DNA of 64,000 nucleotides from Nocardioides panacis. GTDB taxonomy: Bacteria; Actinomycetota; Actinomycetes; Propionibacteriales; Nocardioidaceae. Under the pieces are notes generated by a model. That model was not told where the DNA came from. It saw only the letters and a program-made list of their open reading frames with translations, and made no database searches. The stretch is taken from assembly GCF_019039255.1 (NCBI RefSeq), contig NZ_CP077062.1, forward strand, positions 3,410,001 through 3,474,000, written 5' to 3'. Position 1 is the stretch's first letter, and the number at the start of each line of letters is the position of its first letter. Shown in pieces: positions 26,504 through 34,556 of this stretch. Position numbers and translations under genes: made by a program.

Positions 26504-27748
26504 GTGGTGAGCGCAGCCCCGCTGCCCGCGCCGGGACACATGGGCGTCGACTACGAGCAGCGCGTCGACTTCGGGCGGCTCCGCGACTACCGGCTGGCCC
26601 GGGCCCGCGAGTCGCTGCGCGCCAGCGAGTGCGGGGCGTTCCTGCTCTTCGACTTCTACAACATCCGCTACACGACCCAGACCTGGATCGGCGGCGCGCT
26701 CGGCGACAAGATGACCCGCTACGCGCTGCTCACCCGCGAGGGCGAGCCGATGCTGTGGGACTTCGGGTCGGCCGCCCGGCACCACCGGCTCTACTCCCCC
26801 TGGCTGGAGCCGGAGAACTGCCACGCCGGCATGCTCGGGCTGCGCGGCGCGATCGCGCCGACCGCCGGGCTGATGGAGTCCGCGGTCCGGCAGATCAAGG
26901 GACTGCTCGAGGACGCCGGCGTCGCGGACGCGCCGATCGGCGTCGACATCGTGGAACCGCCGTTCCTGTTCGAGATGCAGCGCCAGGGCCTGAACGTCGT
27001 CGACGCCCAGCAGCTGATGCTCGACGCCCGGCAGATCAAGTCCTCCGACGAGATCATGCTGCTCACCCAGGCCGCGGCGATGGTGGACGGCGTCTACCAG
27101 GACATCGTCGAGGCGCTGAAGCCCGGCATCCGCGAGAACGAGATCGTGGCGCTCGCGAACAAGCGGCTCTACGAGATGGGGTCGGACCAGGTCGAGGCGG
27201 TCAACGCGGTCTCCGGCGAGCGCTGCAACCCGCACCCGCACAACTTCTCCGACCGGTTGATCCGCCCGGGCGACCAGGCGTTCTTCGACATCATCCACTC
27301 CTACAACGGCTACCGGACCTGCTACTACCGGACGTTCAGCGTGGGCAGCTCGACCGCGAGCCAGCGGGACGCCTACACCAAGGCGCGGGAGTGGATGGAC
27401 GCCTCCATCGGCATGATCAAGCCCGGCGTCGGCACCGACGAGGTCGCCGCGGTGTGGCCCGCCGCGACGGAGTTCGGCTTCGAGAACGAGATGGCGGCGT
27501 TCGGCCTGCAGTTCGGCCACGGCCTCGGCCTCGGGCTGCACGAGCGGCCGATCATCTCCCGGCTCAACAGCATGACCGAGCCGGTCGAGCTCCAGCCCGG
27601 CATGGTCTTCGCGCTGGAGACCTACTGCCCGGCGAGCGACGGGTTCTCCGCGGCCCGCATCGAGGAGGAGGTCGTGGTCACCCCCGACGGCCCCCGCATC
27701 CTCACGCTGTTCCCGGCCCAGGACCTGGTCGTCACCAACCCCTACTGA
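26504..27748 (+). CDS. M24 (creatinase/aminopeptidase-fold) protein B
   Basis: 414 residues from GTG 26504 (GTG 26507 also possible), three bases after the previous stop. A creatinase-type N-terminal domain (FLLFDFYNIRYTTQTWIGG) precedes the pita-bread domain. Metal ligands: the first Asp is present (QAFFDIIHS), the second Asp is replaced by Cys (GYRTCYYRTF), His is present (FGHGLGLGLHERP) and two Glu are present (FALETY, RIEEEVVVT). The N-terminal domain resembles the group that includes the DMSP lyase DddP, but I cannot assign that reaction. It is probably a C-N or C-S bond-cleaving relative specific to this pathway. Confidence 0.78.
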   Translation: MVSAAPLPAPGHMGVDYEQRVDFGRLRDYRLARARESLRASECGAFLLFDFYNIRYTTQTWIGGALGDKMTRYALLTREGEPMLWDFGSAARHHRLYSPWLEPENCHAGMLGLRGAIAPTAGLMESAVRQIKGLLEDAGVADAPIGVDIVEPPFLFEMQRQGLNVVDAQQLMLDARQIKSSDEIMLLTQAAAMVDGVYQDIVEALKPGIRENEIVALANKRLYEMGSDQVEAVNAVSGERCNPHPHNFSDRLIRPGDQAFFDIIHSYNGYRTCYYRTFSVGSSTASQRDAYTKAREWMDASIGMIKPGVGTDEVAAVWPAATEFGFENEMAAFGLQFGHGLGLGLHERPIISRLNSMTEPVELQPGMVFALETYCPASDGFSAARIEEEVVVTPDGPRILTLFPAQDLVVTNPY

Positions 27749-27797
27749 GCGCTGCCGGGCCCTCCTCCGGGCCGGCTCGTCCCCGAAAGGACCTTCC

Positions 27798-29258
27798 ATG
27801 GGTGAGCACACCCTCGACGTGACCGACGGGCTGGTCACCGACCTGTACGTCGGCGGCAAGCTCGTCCCGGCCTCGGACGGTGGGCGCTTCGACGTCGTCG
27901 ACCCGGCCACCGGAGACGTGGTCGCCTCCGTCGCCGACGGCACCGTGCAGGACGCCGTCGCCGCGGTCGACGCCGCAGCGGAGGCCGCCGCCTCGTGGGC
28001 GGCGACGTCCCCCCGCGAGCGGGCCGAGACGCTGCGCCGGGCCTTCGAGATCATGACCGGCCGGGCCGAGTCGCTGGCCCGGCTGATCACGCTGGAGAAC
28101 GGCAAGGCGCTCGCGGACGCCCGCGGCGAGGTGGCCTACGCCGCCGAGTTCTTCCGCTGGTACTCCGAGGAGGCGGTGCGCGGCACCGGCAGCCTGGTCA
28201 CCGCCCCGGGCGGTGCGAACAAGATCCTGGTGGTCCAGCAGCCGGTCGGCATCTGCGTGCTGGTCACCCCGTGGAACTTCCCGGCGGCGATGGCCACGCG
28301 CAAGATCGCGCCCGCGCTGGCCGCCGGCTGCACGGTCGTGCTCAAGCCCGCCTCCGACACCCCGCTCACCGCGCTCGCGATGGCGGCGATCCTCGACGAC
28401 GCGGGAGTCCCGCCCGGCGTGGTGAACATCCTGCCGGCGCGCCGGTCCGGGGCCGTGGTCTCCGCGATGCTGCACGACCCCCGGGTCCGCAAGCTGTCCT
28501 TCACCGGCAGCACCGAGGTGGGCCGGGTGCTGCTGCGCGAGGCAGCCGACCAGGTGATCAACAGCTCGATGGAGCTCGGCGGCAACGCGCCGTTCCTGGT
28601 GTTCGCCGACGCCGACCTCGACGCCGCGGTCGAGGGCGCGATGGTCGCGAAGATGCGCAACGCCGGCGAGGCCTGCACCGCCGCCAACCGGTTCTACGTC
28701 GAGGCCCCGGTCGCCGGGGAGTTCGGCCGCCGGCTCGCCGAGCGGATGGGCTCGCTCAGCGTCGGGCCGGGGCTCGACGAGAACCACCAGGTGGGTCCGC
28801 TGGTCAACGAGGAGAGCGCGGCCAAGGTCGACGAGCTCGTGCGCGCCGCGGTGGGGGACGGAGCCCGGGCCGTCGTCGGCGGCTCCCGTCCGGACCGGGT
28901 CGGGTTCTACTTCGAGCCGACCGTCCTGGTCGACGTACGACCGGGGTCGGCGATCCTGTCCGAGGAGATCTTCGGGCCGGTCGCGCCGATCGTCACCTTC
29001 GAGACCGAGGACGAGGCGGTGCGGCTGGCCAACGACACCGAGTTCGGCCTGGTGTCCTACGTCTACACCACCGACCTCGCGCGCGGCCTGCGGGTCAGCG
29101 AGGCCCTGGAGTCCGGGATGGTCGGCCTGAACCGCGGCCTGGTCAGCGACCCGGCGGCGCCCTTCGGCGGCACCAAGCAGAGCGGCATCGGCCGCGAGGG
29201 CGGCCACGACGGGATGCTGGACTACCTCGAGTCGAAGTACATCGCCGTCCAGTGGTGA
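27798..29258 (+). CDS. gabD: NAD(P)-dependent succinate-semialdehyde dehydrogenase-type aldehyde dehydrogenase
   Basis: Oxidises a short semialdehyde (succinate semialdehyde in typed relatives) to the acid. The 486-residue enzyme is full length. It has the NAD-site segment VTPWNFPAAMATRKIAPALAAG, FTGSTEVGRVL, the general base Glu in MELGGNAPFLVF and nucleophile Cys293 in GEACTAANRF. The C-terminal SGIGREGGHDGMLDYLESKY is typical of GabD. Ribosome site AAAGGA precedes the ATG. It is the last gene of the + strand operon and the probable exit to the TCA cycle. Confidence 0.87.
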   Translation: MGEHTLDVTDGLVTDLYVGGKLVPASDGGRFDVVDPATGDVVASVADGTVQDAVAAVDAAAEAAASWAATSPRERAETLRRAFEIMTGRAESLARLITLENGKALADARGEVAYAAEFFRWYSEEAVRGTGSLVTAPGGANKILVVQQPVGICVLVTPWNFPAAMATRKIAPALAAGCTVVLKPASDTPLTALAMAAILDDAGVPPGVVNILPARRSGAVVSAMLHDPRVRKLSFTGSTEVGRVLLREAADQVINSSMELGGNAPFLVFADADLDAAVEGAMVAKMRNAGEACTAANRFYVEAPVAGEFGRRLAERMGSLSVGPGLDENHQVGPLVNEESAAKVDELVRAAVGDGARAVVGGSRPDRVGFYFEPTVLVDVRPGSAILSEEIFGPVAPIVTFETEDEAVRLANDTEFGLVSYVYTTDLARGLRVSEALESGMVGLNRGLVSDPAAPFGGTKQSGIGREGGHDGMLDYLESKYIAVQW

Positions 29259-29260
29259 CC

Positions 29261-29279
29261 GCCGGCGGTCGCCGCCGGC
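29261..29279. terminator. Bidirectional hairpin between gabD and the DinB gene
   Basis: GCCGGCGG (29261-29268), loop TCG, CCGCCGGC (29272-29279), lying in the 22-base gap between convergent genes. Confidence 0.6.
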
Positions 29280-29280
29280 C

Positions 29281-29832
29281 TCACTGACCGGTGCGGCCGT
29301 CGATGCACTCGCGCAGCAGGTCGGCGTGGCCGGTGTGCCGCGCGTACTCCTCGACCATGTGCACGAGGACGTCGCGCACCGAGACCGACTCGTCGGCCCC
29401 GAGCGGGACCACCGCGTCCAGCGACACGTCGCCGGCCCGCCACTCCTCGGCGGCGCGCACCTCGCGGCGCCAGGTCGACCAGGCCTCGTCCACGACCGCC
29501 GGGTCGGCGACCGCGCCGTTGAAGTCGTGGTCCCGGTCGGTGGCGGAGCGGTAGAGCCGCGGTACGTCGCGCTGCTGGAGGACCCGCTGGAACCAGTTGC
29601 GCTCGACCTGGGCGAGGTGGCGCACCAGCCCGAGCAGGGACATCGACGACGGCGGGACCGAGCGCCTCGCGAGCTGCTCGGCGTCGAGCCCGTCGCACTT
29701 CATCTCGAGGGTCAGCCGGTAGTGGCGCAGGTAGTCCCACACGGTGTCCAGCTCCCCGACCGGCTGCGTGCCGGTCACGCGGGGATCCTCGTGCGGGTCC
29801 ACCCACCTGTCCGGGAAGGCTCTCTCGCTCAT
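29281..29832 (-). CDS. DinB/DUF664-family protein
   Basis: 183 residues from ATG 29832 (an in-frame GTG at 29850 would add six residues). It is a four-helix-bundle DinB-like protein: SSMSLLGLVRHLAQVERNWFQRVL and VLVHMVEEYARHTGHADLLRE carry the His residues of the usual metal-binding triad. Many members are mycothiol- or bacillithiol-dependent or unassigned metal enzymes. It converges on gabD and probably is not part of the catabolic operon. Confidence 0.8.
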   Translation of the reverse strand: MSERAFPDRWVDPHEDPRVTGTQPVGELDTVWDYLRHYRLTLEMKCDGLDAEQLARRSVPPSSMSLLGLVRHLAQVERNWFQRVLQQRDVPRLYRSATDRDHDFNGAVADPAVVDEAWSTWRREVRAAEEWRAGDVSLDAVVPLGADESVSVRDVLVHMVEEYARHTGHADLLRECIDGRTGQ

Positions 29833-29890
29833 CGGCACAGCGTGGTTCACGTGAGCACCGGGCGCAACCGGGAGCGGGGAGCGTCCCGGA

Positions 29891-30520
29891 CTACTCGGCC
29901 TTCGCCCAGTAGCCGCCGCTGGCCTTGCTGGCGACGAGCTCCTCGGCCGTGCGGAAGCCGGGCGCCATCGAGGCGTCGGTGCCCGCGAGGTACTGGTGGT
30001 GGTCGATGCCGAGCAGCCGGATCCAGCTCTGCTGGCCGAAGGTCAGCGCGATGCAGTTGCCCAGCTCGACCAGCTCCTCCTCCGAGAAGTGCGCGCGCAA
30101 CCGCGTCCAGAGGCCCTCGAGGTCGCTCTCGCCCCACGCGATGGCCTGGGCGTACGACAGCGCGGCCTTCTGCCGGTCGTCGTAGCGGTCCGAGGACTCG
30201 AAGTTCAGCAGGTCGTCGTACTGCTGCTCCTGCAGACCGGCGTCCGTCGCCTTGGTCGAGCGCTGGTTGCCGCAGAACTCGCACTTGACCGTGCGCGAGA
30301 TGTAGACCCGGCAGAGCTCCTTGATCAAGTGGTCGCAGACCCCGCTGTGGAACACGGCCTTCCACGAGTCCGCGAACGCCCAGAACGCCGCCGGGACGTG
30401 CGCCCGGACCGCGCTGCTCTCCGGGCGCGGGGTGCCCTCGCGGGCACACCGGTGCATCTCCTCCTGCATCCGCTCGTCCATCTCCTCGAGGGGGACGTAG
30501 CTGATCGCCTGCTCGGCCAT
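29891..30520 (-). CDS. Carboxymuconolactone decarboxylase/AhpD-family protein
   Basis: The 209-residue all-helical protein has the redox-type motif TVKCEFCGNQRS (CxxC) near residue 75 and QSWIRLLGIDHHQYL near the C-terminus. The family covers peroxidase-partner AhpD proteins and gamma-carboxymuconolactone decarboxylases. The CxxC followed by NQR instead of the His of AhpD leaves the activity open. It is the last gene of the VOC-gntR-hydroxylase operon, 32 bases after the molybdenum subunit. It may process a ring-opened intermediate (inference). Confidence 0.78.
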   Translation of the reverse strand: MAEQAISYVPLEEMDERMQEEMHRCAREGTPRPESSAVRAHVPAAFWAFADSWKAVFHSGVCDHLIKELCRVYISRTVKCEFCGNQRSTKATDAGLQEQQYDDLLNFESSDRYDDRQKAALSYAQAIAWGESDLEGLWTRLRAHFSEEELVELGNCIALTFGQQSWIRLLGIDHHQYLAGTDASMAPGFRTAEELVASKASGGYWAKAE

Positions 30521-30552
30521 GTGCTTCTCCTTCGTTCGCTCGGTCGTGAGGG

Positions 30553-32673
30553 TCACGCGTCCTGTGCGTCGATGGCGGCCACCACGGCCTCCGCGGTCAG
30601 CGGCAGGTCGCGGACCCGCACGCCCAGCGCCGCGTCGAGCGCGTTGGCCAGGGCGGCGGCGGTCGGCCCCTGGGCGGCCTCGCCCGCGCCGACGGACGGG
30701 AGGTCCGGCCGGTCCACCAGCACCACCTCGACGGGCGGGACCTCGGAGAACCGCAGCACCGGGTAGCTCTCCCAGTCGTCGCTGGTCACGCGCGTCCGGT
30801 CGAAGCGGACCCGCTCCTTGAGCGTCCAGCTGGTCGCCTGCACCGCGCCGCCCTCGATCTGGTTGCGGACACCGTCGGGGTTCAGCACCAGGCCGACGTC
30901 GACGGCCACGGTCAGCCGACGCACCCGGACCGCGCTCTCCGCCTCGACCTCGGCGACCACCGCGCAGTAGGCGCCGGTGCCCTTGTAGCGCGCGAAGCCG
31001 ATCCCCAGCCCGACCCCGTCCTCGAGGTGACGGCCCCAGCCGGCGGCACCGGCCGCGACCTCGAGGACGGCCCGTCCCCGGGGGTCGGACAGGTGGTCGA
31101 GCCGGTAGGCCAGCGGATCCCGCCCAGCGAGCCGGGCGAGCTCGTCGACGAAGCTCTCGATCGCGAAGACGTTGAGGTGGGCACCCAGCGCCCGCAGCGC
31201 CGAGGACCGCACCGGCGAGGCCAGCACCCGGTGCGCCGTGACCCGGCGCGGTCCGACGTCGTACGCCGGCACCGCGTTGCGCGCCGTGCCGCCGCCGGCC
31301 GCCAGGGGCGGGTCGGCCGCGCCCGGGTGGTCGAGCGGGTGCTCGAGGTGGGCGGCGGCCAGCAGACCGGGGACCCCGGAGTAGCCGGGACGGGCGGTGT
31401 GCCCCTGCCCCCAGACGTCGTAGGTCCAGCCACGGATCCGCCCGGTGCCGTCGACCTCGGCCGCGACGTCGGCGGTCATCGCCGGGCCGAAGGGTCCCCA
31501 GGCCAGCTCGTCGCGGCGACTCCACCGCACCATCACCGGCCGGCCGGGCACGGCACGGGCCAGCAGCACCGCGTCGAACGCGGCGTCGTCGGCGGCGTTG
31601 TGGCCGTAGCAGCCGGCGTTCTGCACGTGCTCGACCTCGACCCTCGCCGCGTCGAGGTCCAGGGCCAGGGCGATCGCGTCACGCAGCCGGTGCACGCCCT
31701 GGCTGTGGCTCCACACCGACAGCGCACCGTCGTCCTCCCAGCGCGCGACCCCGCAGCTCGGGGCGATCGAGGCGTGCGCCAGGAACGGCCTGCTGTACGA
31801 CGCCCGCAGCCGTCGCACGTCCCCGGCGTCGGGGGCCGGCTCCTCGGCCAGCACCACGACGTCCTCGTGGGGACCGGCCCGCAGGAAGGCGCCGAGGTCG
31901 TCCTCGTCGGGGAGGTCCGCGCGTTCCTTCCAGGTCGCGGTCGCCCGGAGCCGGTCGGCCGCCCGCGCCACGGCGAGCTCGTCCGCTCCGACCACGCCGA
32001 GGAAGGAGCCGTCCACCACCACGAGGCAGTCGCTGCCCGCCACCGCCGACTCCCCCGCGTCGAGCAGCTCGGCGCCCGGGGACGGGGGCCGCACCACGCG
32101 GCCGACGAGCTGACCGGGCAGCCGCAGGTCGGCGATGAACCGGGGCACGCCGGCCACCTTGTCGGGGAGGTCGATCCGGGCCGAGCTGGTCCCGACGAGC
32201 CGTCGTGCGACCGGGGGCGCGTCGACCCGTCCGGCGGGCACGTCCAGGTCCAGGTCGCCGGCCAGGTCGCCGTACGCCAGACGGCCGGACGGGCCGACGA
32301 GCGCTCCGTCCTCGATCGTGACCAGCCCGGCCGTGACACCCCAGCGGGCTGCCGCGGCCGCGACCAGCAGCGCGCGCAGGTGCGCGCCGACGACCCGCAG
32401 CACGGGGGCGGTGTCGATCACCGACATGCTGCCGGCGGTGAGGTCCTGGTCGGGGCCGAGCGCGGTGTTCGCCGGCAGCATCCTGACCCGGTCCAGCGGC
32501 AGGTCGAGCTCGTCGGCGACCACTTGGGCGAGCACGGTCAGGATGCCCTGCCCGAGCTCCACCTTCCCCACCCGCACCTCGACCGTGCCGTCGTCGCGGA
32601 CCGCGACCCACTGCGACAGCAGCGGGTTGGCGAGCAGGTGCCGGGGCAGCACCGGCGAGCCGTCGGCCGTCAC
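30553..32673 (-). CDS. Molybdenum hydroxylase large subunit (isoquinoline oxidoreductase/nicotinate dehydrogenase type)
   Basis: Binds the molybdopterin cofactor and hydroxylates a ring carbon using water. 706 residues; GTG 32673 overlaps the small-subunit stop (GTGA). It begins with the hammerhead-permuted arrangement of IorB/NicB-type proteins: WVAVRDDGTVEVRVGKVELGQGILTVLAQVVADEL. RASYSRPFLAHASIAPSCGVA and EHVQNAGCYGHNAADDAAFDAVLLA follow. The catalytic Glu lies in SVGAGEAAQGPTAAALANA near the C-terminus. There is no FAD subunit in the operon, as in two-component enzymes that pass electrons to a cytochrome or other carrier. No Tat signal is seen. The substrate is probably an N-heteroaromatic or an aldehyde. 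Confidence 0.82.
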   Translation of the reverse strand: MTADGSPVLPRHLLANPLLSQWVAVRDDGTVEVRVGKVELGQGILTVLAQVVADELDLPLDRVRMLPANTALGPDQDLTAGSMSVIDTAPVLRVVGAHLRALLVAAAAARWGVTAGLVTIEDGALVGPSGRLAYGDLAGDLDLDVPAGRVDAPPVARRLVGTSSARIDLPDKVAGVPRFIADLRLPGQLVGRVVRPPSPGAELLDAGESAVAGSDCLVVVDGSFLGVVGADELAVARAADRLRATATWKERADLPDEDDLGAFLRAGPHEDVVVLAEEPAPDAGDVRRLRASYSRPFLAHASIAPSCGVARWEDDGALSVWSHSQGVHRLRDAIALALDLDAARVEVEHVQNAGCYGHNAADDAAFDAVLLARAVPGRPVMVRWSRRDELAWGPFGPAMTADVAAEVDGTGRIRGWTYDVWGQGHTARPGYSGVPGLLAAAHLEHPLDHPGAADPPLAAGGGTARNAVPAYDVGPRRVTAHRVLASPVRSSALRALGAHLNVFAIESFVDELARLAGRDPLAYRLDHLSDPRGRAVLEVAAGAAGWGRHLEDGVGLGIGFARYKGTGAYCAVVAEVEAESAVRVRRLTVAVDVGLVLNPDGVRNQIEGGAVQATSWTLKERVRFDRTRVTSDDWESYPVLRFSEVPPVEVVLVDRPDLPSVGAGEAAQGPTAAALANALDAALGVRVRDLPLTAEAVVAAIDAQDA

Positions 32674-33137
32674 GGACGTGCCTCTCCCGCCCTCACGACC
32701 GCCCGGACGATCCGGCCGTGCGCGCCGCAGCGGCAGAGGTTGCGGTCCAGGGCCTCGACCACCGCAGGCTCGTCGGGGTGCGGGTCGCGGGCGAGCAGCG
32801 CGGCGGCCGCCACCGCGATGCCGGAGATGCAGAAGCCGCACTGGGCGGCCTGCTCGTCGAGGAGGGCCTGCTGCACCGGGTGCAGCCGGCCGTCGGCGCC
32901 GAGGCCCTCGACGGTGACCACGTCGGTGCCCTCGGCCGACCACACCGGGGTGTCGCAGGACGGCACGACGGCGCCGTCCATCGTCACGAAGCAGGCGCCG
33001 CACAGCGCCATCCCGCAGCCGAACCGCGACCCGAGCAGCCCGAGGTCGTTGCGCAGCACGGTGAGCAGCGGCGTGTCGGGGTCGACCTCCACCTCGACGG
33101 CGGTGCCGTTGACGGTCAGCGACAGGGCGCGGGTCAC
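32670..33137 (-). CDS. Molybdenum hydroxylase small subunit, 2 x [2Fe-2S]
   Basis: The 155-residue electron-transfer subunit has a plant-type 2Fe-2S motif with Cys in GSRFGCGMALCGACFV, plus a later Cys in VVPSCDTPVW. A C-terminal helical 2Fe-2S domain has CGFCISGI and NLCRCGAHGRI. Length and order match CoxS/IorA/NicA proteins. GTG 33137 overlaps the gntR stop (GTGA). It forms a tight operon with the large subunit. Confidence 0.9.
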   Translation of the reverse strand: MTRALSLTVNGTAVEVEVDPDTPLLTVLRNDLGLLGSRFGCGMALCGACFVTMDGAVVPSCDTPVWSAEGTDVVTVEGLGADGRLHPVQQALLDEQAAQCGFCISGIAVAAAALLARDPHPDEPAVVEALDRNLCRCGAHGRIVRAVVRAGEARP

Positions 33138-33814
33138 CGGCCGACCTCGTCGAACACCTCGGGGTGCCGCTCGAGCTCGATCCGGGTCCGCCGGATGTGA
33201 CCGACCAGGTAGCGCTCGGCGTCGACGACGTCGCGGCGCTGCAGCGAGTCGAGCAGCAGCCGGTGCTCGGCGTTGACCACCCACATCCGTCCCGGTCCGG
33301 TGATCGTGACGAACGCCCGGCGGTAGTACTGGGTCGAGTTCCAGAGCCGGGTGACGGTGCCCAGCAGCTGGTCGATGGCGCAGCCGGTGTAGCTCAGCAG
33401 GTGGAACTGCCGGTCGAGGACCAGGAACTGCGAGACGTCGGTGTTGTGCTCGATGCACTCCTGGAGCTCCTCGAGCCGGGCGAGGTCCTCCTCGGTGAGG
33501 TGCGGGATGCTCTCGGCCACCGCGAGCGGCTCGAGCCGCTCGCGCATGCGGTACATCACGTCCACCTCGTGCCGGCCCAGCCGCGGCACCCGCGCGCCGC
33601 GCCGCGGCTCGTGCTCGGTGAGTCCCTCTGCCTCCAGGATGCGCAGCGCCTCGCGCACCGGGAGCCGGCTCGCCCCGGAGCGCTCGGCCACCTCCTCCTG
33701 GCGGATCCACTCCCCCGGACCGATGTCGCCGGACAGGATCGCGTCGCGCAGGAAGTCCGCCACCCGGGCGCTCGCGGCCCCCTCCGGTACGTCGATCGCG
33801 TCGGCGCCGTTCAC
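33134..33814 (-). CDS. GntR-family (FCD) transcriptional regulator
   Basis: The 226-residue protein has a winged HTH at about 12-75 (RQEEVAERSGASRLPVREALRILEAEGL) and an FCD effector domain. VLDRQFHLLSYTGC and VVNAEHRLLLDSLQRRD carry the metal-coordinating His/Asp residues. GTG 33814 overlaps the VOC stop (GTGA), so it is co-transcribed with the genes it probably controls. The candidate operator is TTGGATCC, found twice upstream of the operon (34372, 34436) and once before lacI (23139). Confidence 0.9.
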   Translation of the reverse strand: MNGADAIDVPEGAASARVADFLRDAILSGDIGPGEWIRQEEVAERSGASRLPVREALRILEAEGLTEHEPRRGARVPRLGRHEVDVMYRMRERLEPLAVAESIPHLTEEDLARLEELQECIEHNTDVSQFLVLDRQFHLLSYTGCAIDQLLGTVTRLWNSTQYYRRAFVTITGPGRMWVVNAEHRLLLDSLQRRDVVDAERYLVGHIRRTRIELERHPEVFDEVGR

Positions 33815-34344
33815 GAGGCGCCGCCCGTGGCCCGGTCGGTGGTGGCCCGGTCGGCGGCGGCCCGGTCGAACGCCTTGCCGCCGGGGTAGCTGACCAGCTC
33901 GAACTGCATGCCCCAGGGGCTCAGGAAGTAGACCCACCGGTTGCCCAGCGCCGGCCCCTTGCTCGCGGTCGGCTCGCCGAGCACGCGCACGCCCCGGTCG
34001 CGGAGGTAGGCGACCGCGGCGTCGAGGTCGTCGACGTACAGCGCGACGTGGTGCCCGCCCACGTCGCTGTTGCGCGGCGGCACGCCGACCCGGTCGGGGG
34101 CGGCGTAGTCGAAGACCTCGAAGACCGCCTGGCCGCCGCAGCGGAAGAACCGGTTCTCGGTGACCACTGCCCGCGGGTGCACGTCGAGGTGCTCGCGCAT
34201 CCAGTCGTCGCCGTCGCTGGCGAACGGGCCGAGGGAGTAGAGGTACTCGCACCCGAGGACGTCGACCAGGAACCGGTGCGCCTCGTCGAGGTCGGGGACC
34301 GTGAACCCGATGTGGTCCAGCCGCTGCAGCCCGGGGATGCCCAT
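33811..34344 (-). CDS. VOC-superfamily (glyoxalase/extradiol dioxygenase fold) protein
   Basis: The 177-residue protein has two beta-alpha-beta-beta-beta modules: LQRLDHIGFTVPDLDEAHRFLVDVLGCEYLY and GGHHVALYVDDLDAAVAYLRDRGVRVLG. Likely metal ligands are the His of LDHIGF, the His of GGHHVAL and the Glu of MQFELVSYP, the usual H-H-E set. It may be an isomerase, lyase or dioxygenase; which one cannot be seen. It is the first gene of its operon, after a promoter region holding CRP-like and TTGGATCC elements. The C-terminal tail is an Ala-Thr-Asp-Arg mini-repeat (DRAAADRATTDRATGG). Confidence 0.8.
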   Translation of the reverse strand: MGIPGLQRLDHIGFTVPDLDEAHRFLVDVLGCEYLYSLGPFASDGDDWMREHLDVHPRAVVTENRFFRCGGQAVFEVFDYAAPDRVGVPPRNSDVGGHHVALYVDDLDAAVAYLRDRGVRVLGEPTASKGPALGNRWVYFLSPWGMQFELVSYPGGKAFDRAAADRATTDRATGGAS

Positions 34345-34371
34345 GCCGACCGGTCCCTTCTCGTCGCACCT

Positions 34372-34380
34372 TTGGATCCA
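34372..34380. promoter_or_regulatory. Candidate GntR operator a
   Basis: TTGGATCCA, 28 bases before the VOC gene start. FCD-type GntR proteins commonly bind short palindromes of this kind. Confidence 0.45.
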
Positions 34381-34404
34381 GTCAACCTAGCCCCGCTGCG
34401 CAGA

Positions 34405-34420
34405 TGTGTCCAGGGTCACA
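34405..34420. promoter_or_regulatory. CRP/GlxR-like site before the VOC operon
   Basis: TGTGTCCAGGGTCACA: TGTGA-N6-TCACA with one mismatch, lying between the two TTGGATCC elements. Confidence 0.45.
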
Positions 34421-34435
34421 CGCGAAGCGTCAAAG

Positions 34436-34443
34436 TTGGATCC
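34436..34443. promoter_or_regulatory. Candidate GntR operator b
   Basis: TTGGATCC, 64 bases from operator a. Confidence 0.4.
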
Positions 34444-34454
34444 GATCACCTTCT

Positions 34455-34556
34455 GCGCCGACCCGGCGCCAATGGCGACTCCACCCACCGTCGGCGCCGC
34501 CAGAGTCGCCGGGTCGGCGCCGTCGGCACCGGCAGAGTCGCCGGGTCGGCGCCGTC
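34455..34556. repeat. Duplicated and inverted GC element after the FAD oxidoreductase gene
   Basis: A 24-base direct repeat beginning CAGAGTCGCCGGGTCGGC occurs at 34501-34524 and 34533-34556, the second copy reaching the stop codon of the next gene. An inverted version, split by 9 bases, lies at 34455-34481 and could pair with either copy. It may act as terminator of the minus-strand oxidoreductase gene. Confidence 0.65.

Noticed and set aside
26504-27748. DMSP lyase DddP
   Set aside because: Only the N-terminal creatinase-type segment resembles DddP. The metal-site residues and central motifs differ, and no DMSP-related gene is nearby.
32670-33710. Longer N-terminal extension for the hydroxylase small subunit
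   Set aside because: The extension is antisense-like low-complexity sequence overlapping gntR; the GTG at 33137 coupled to the gntR stop fits the family length.
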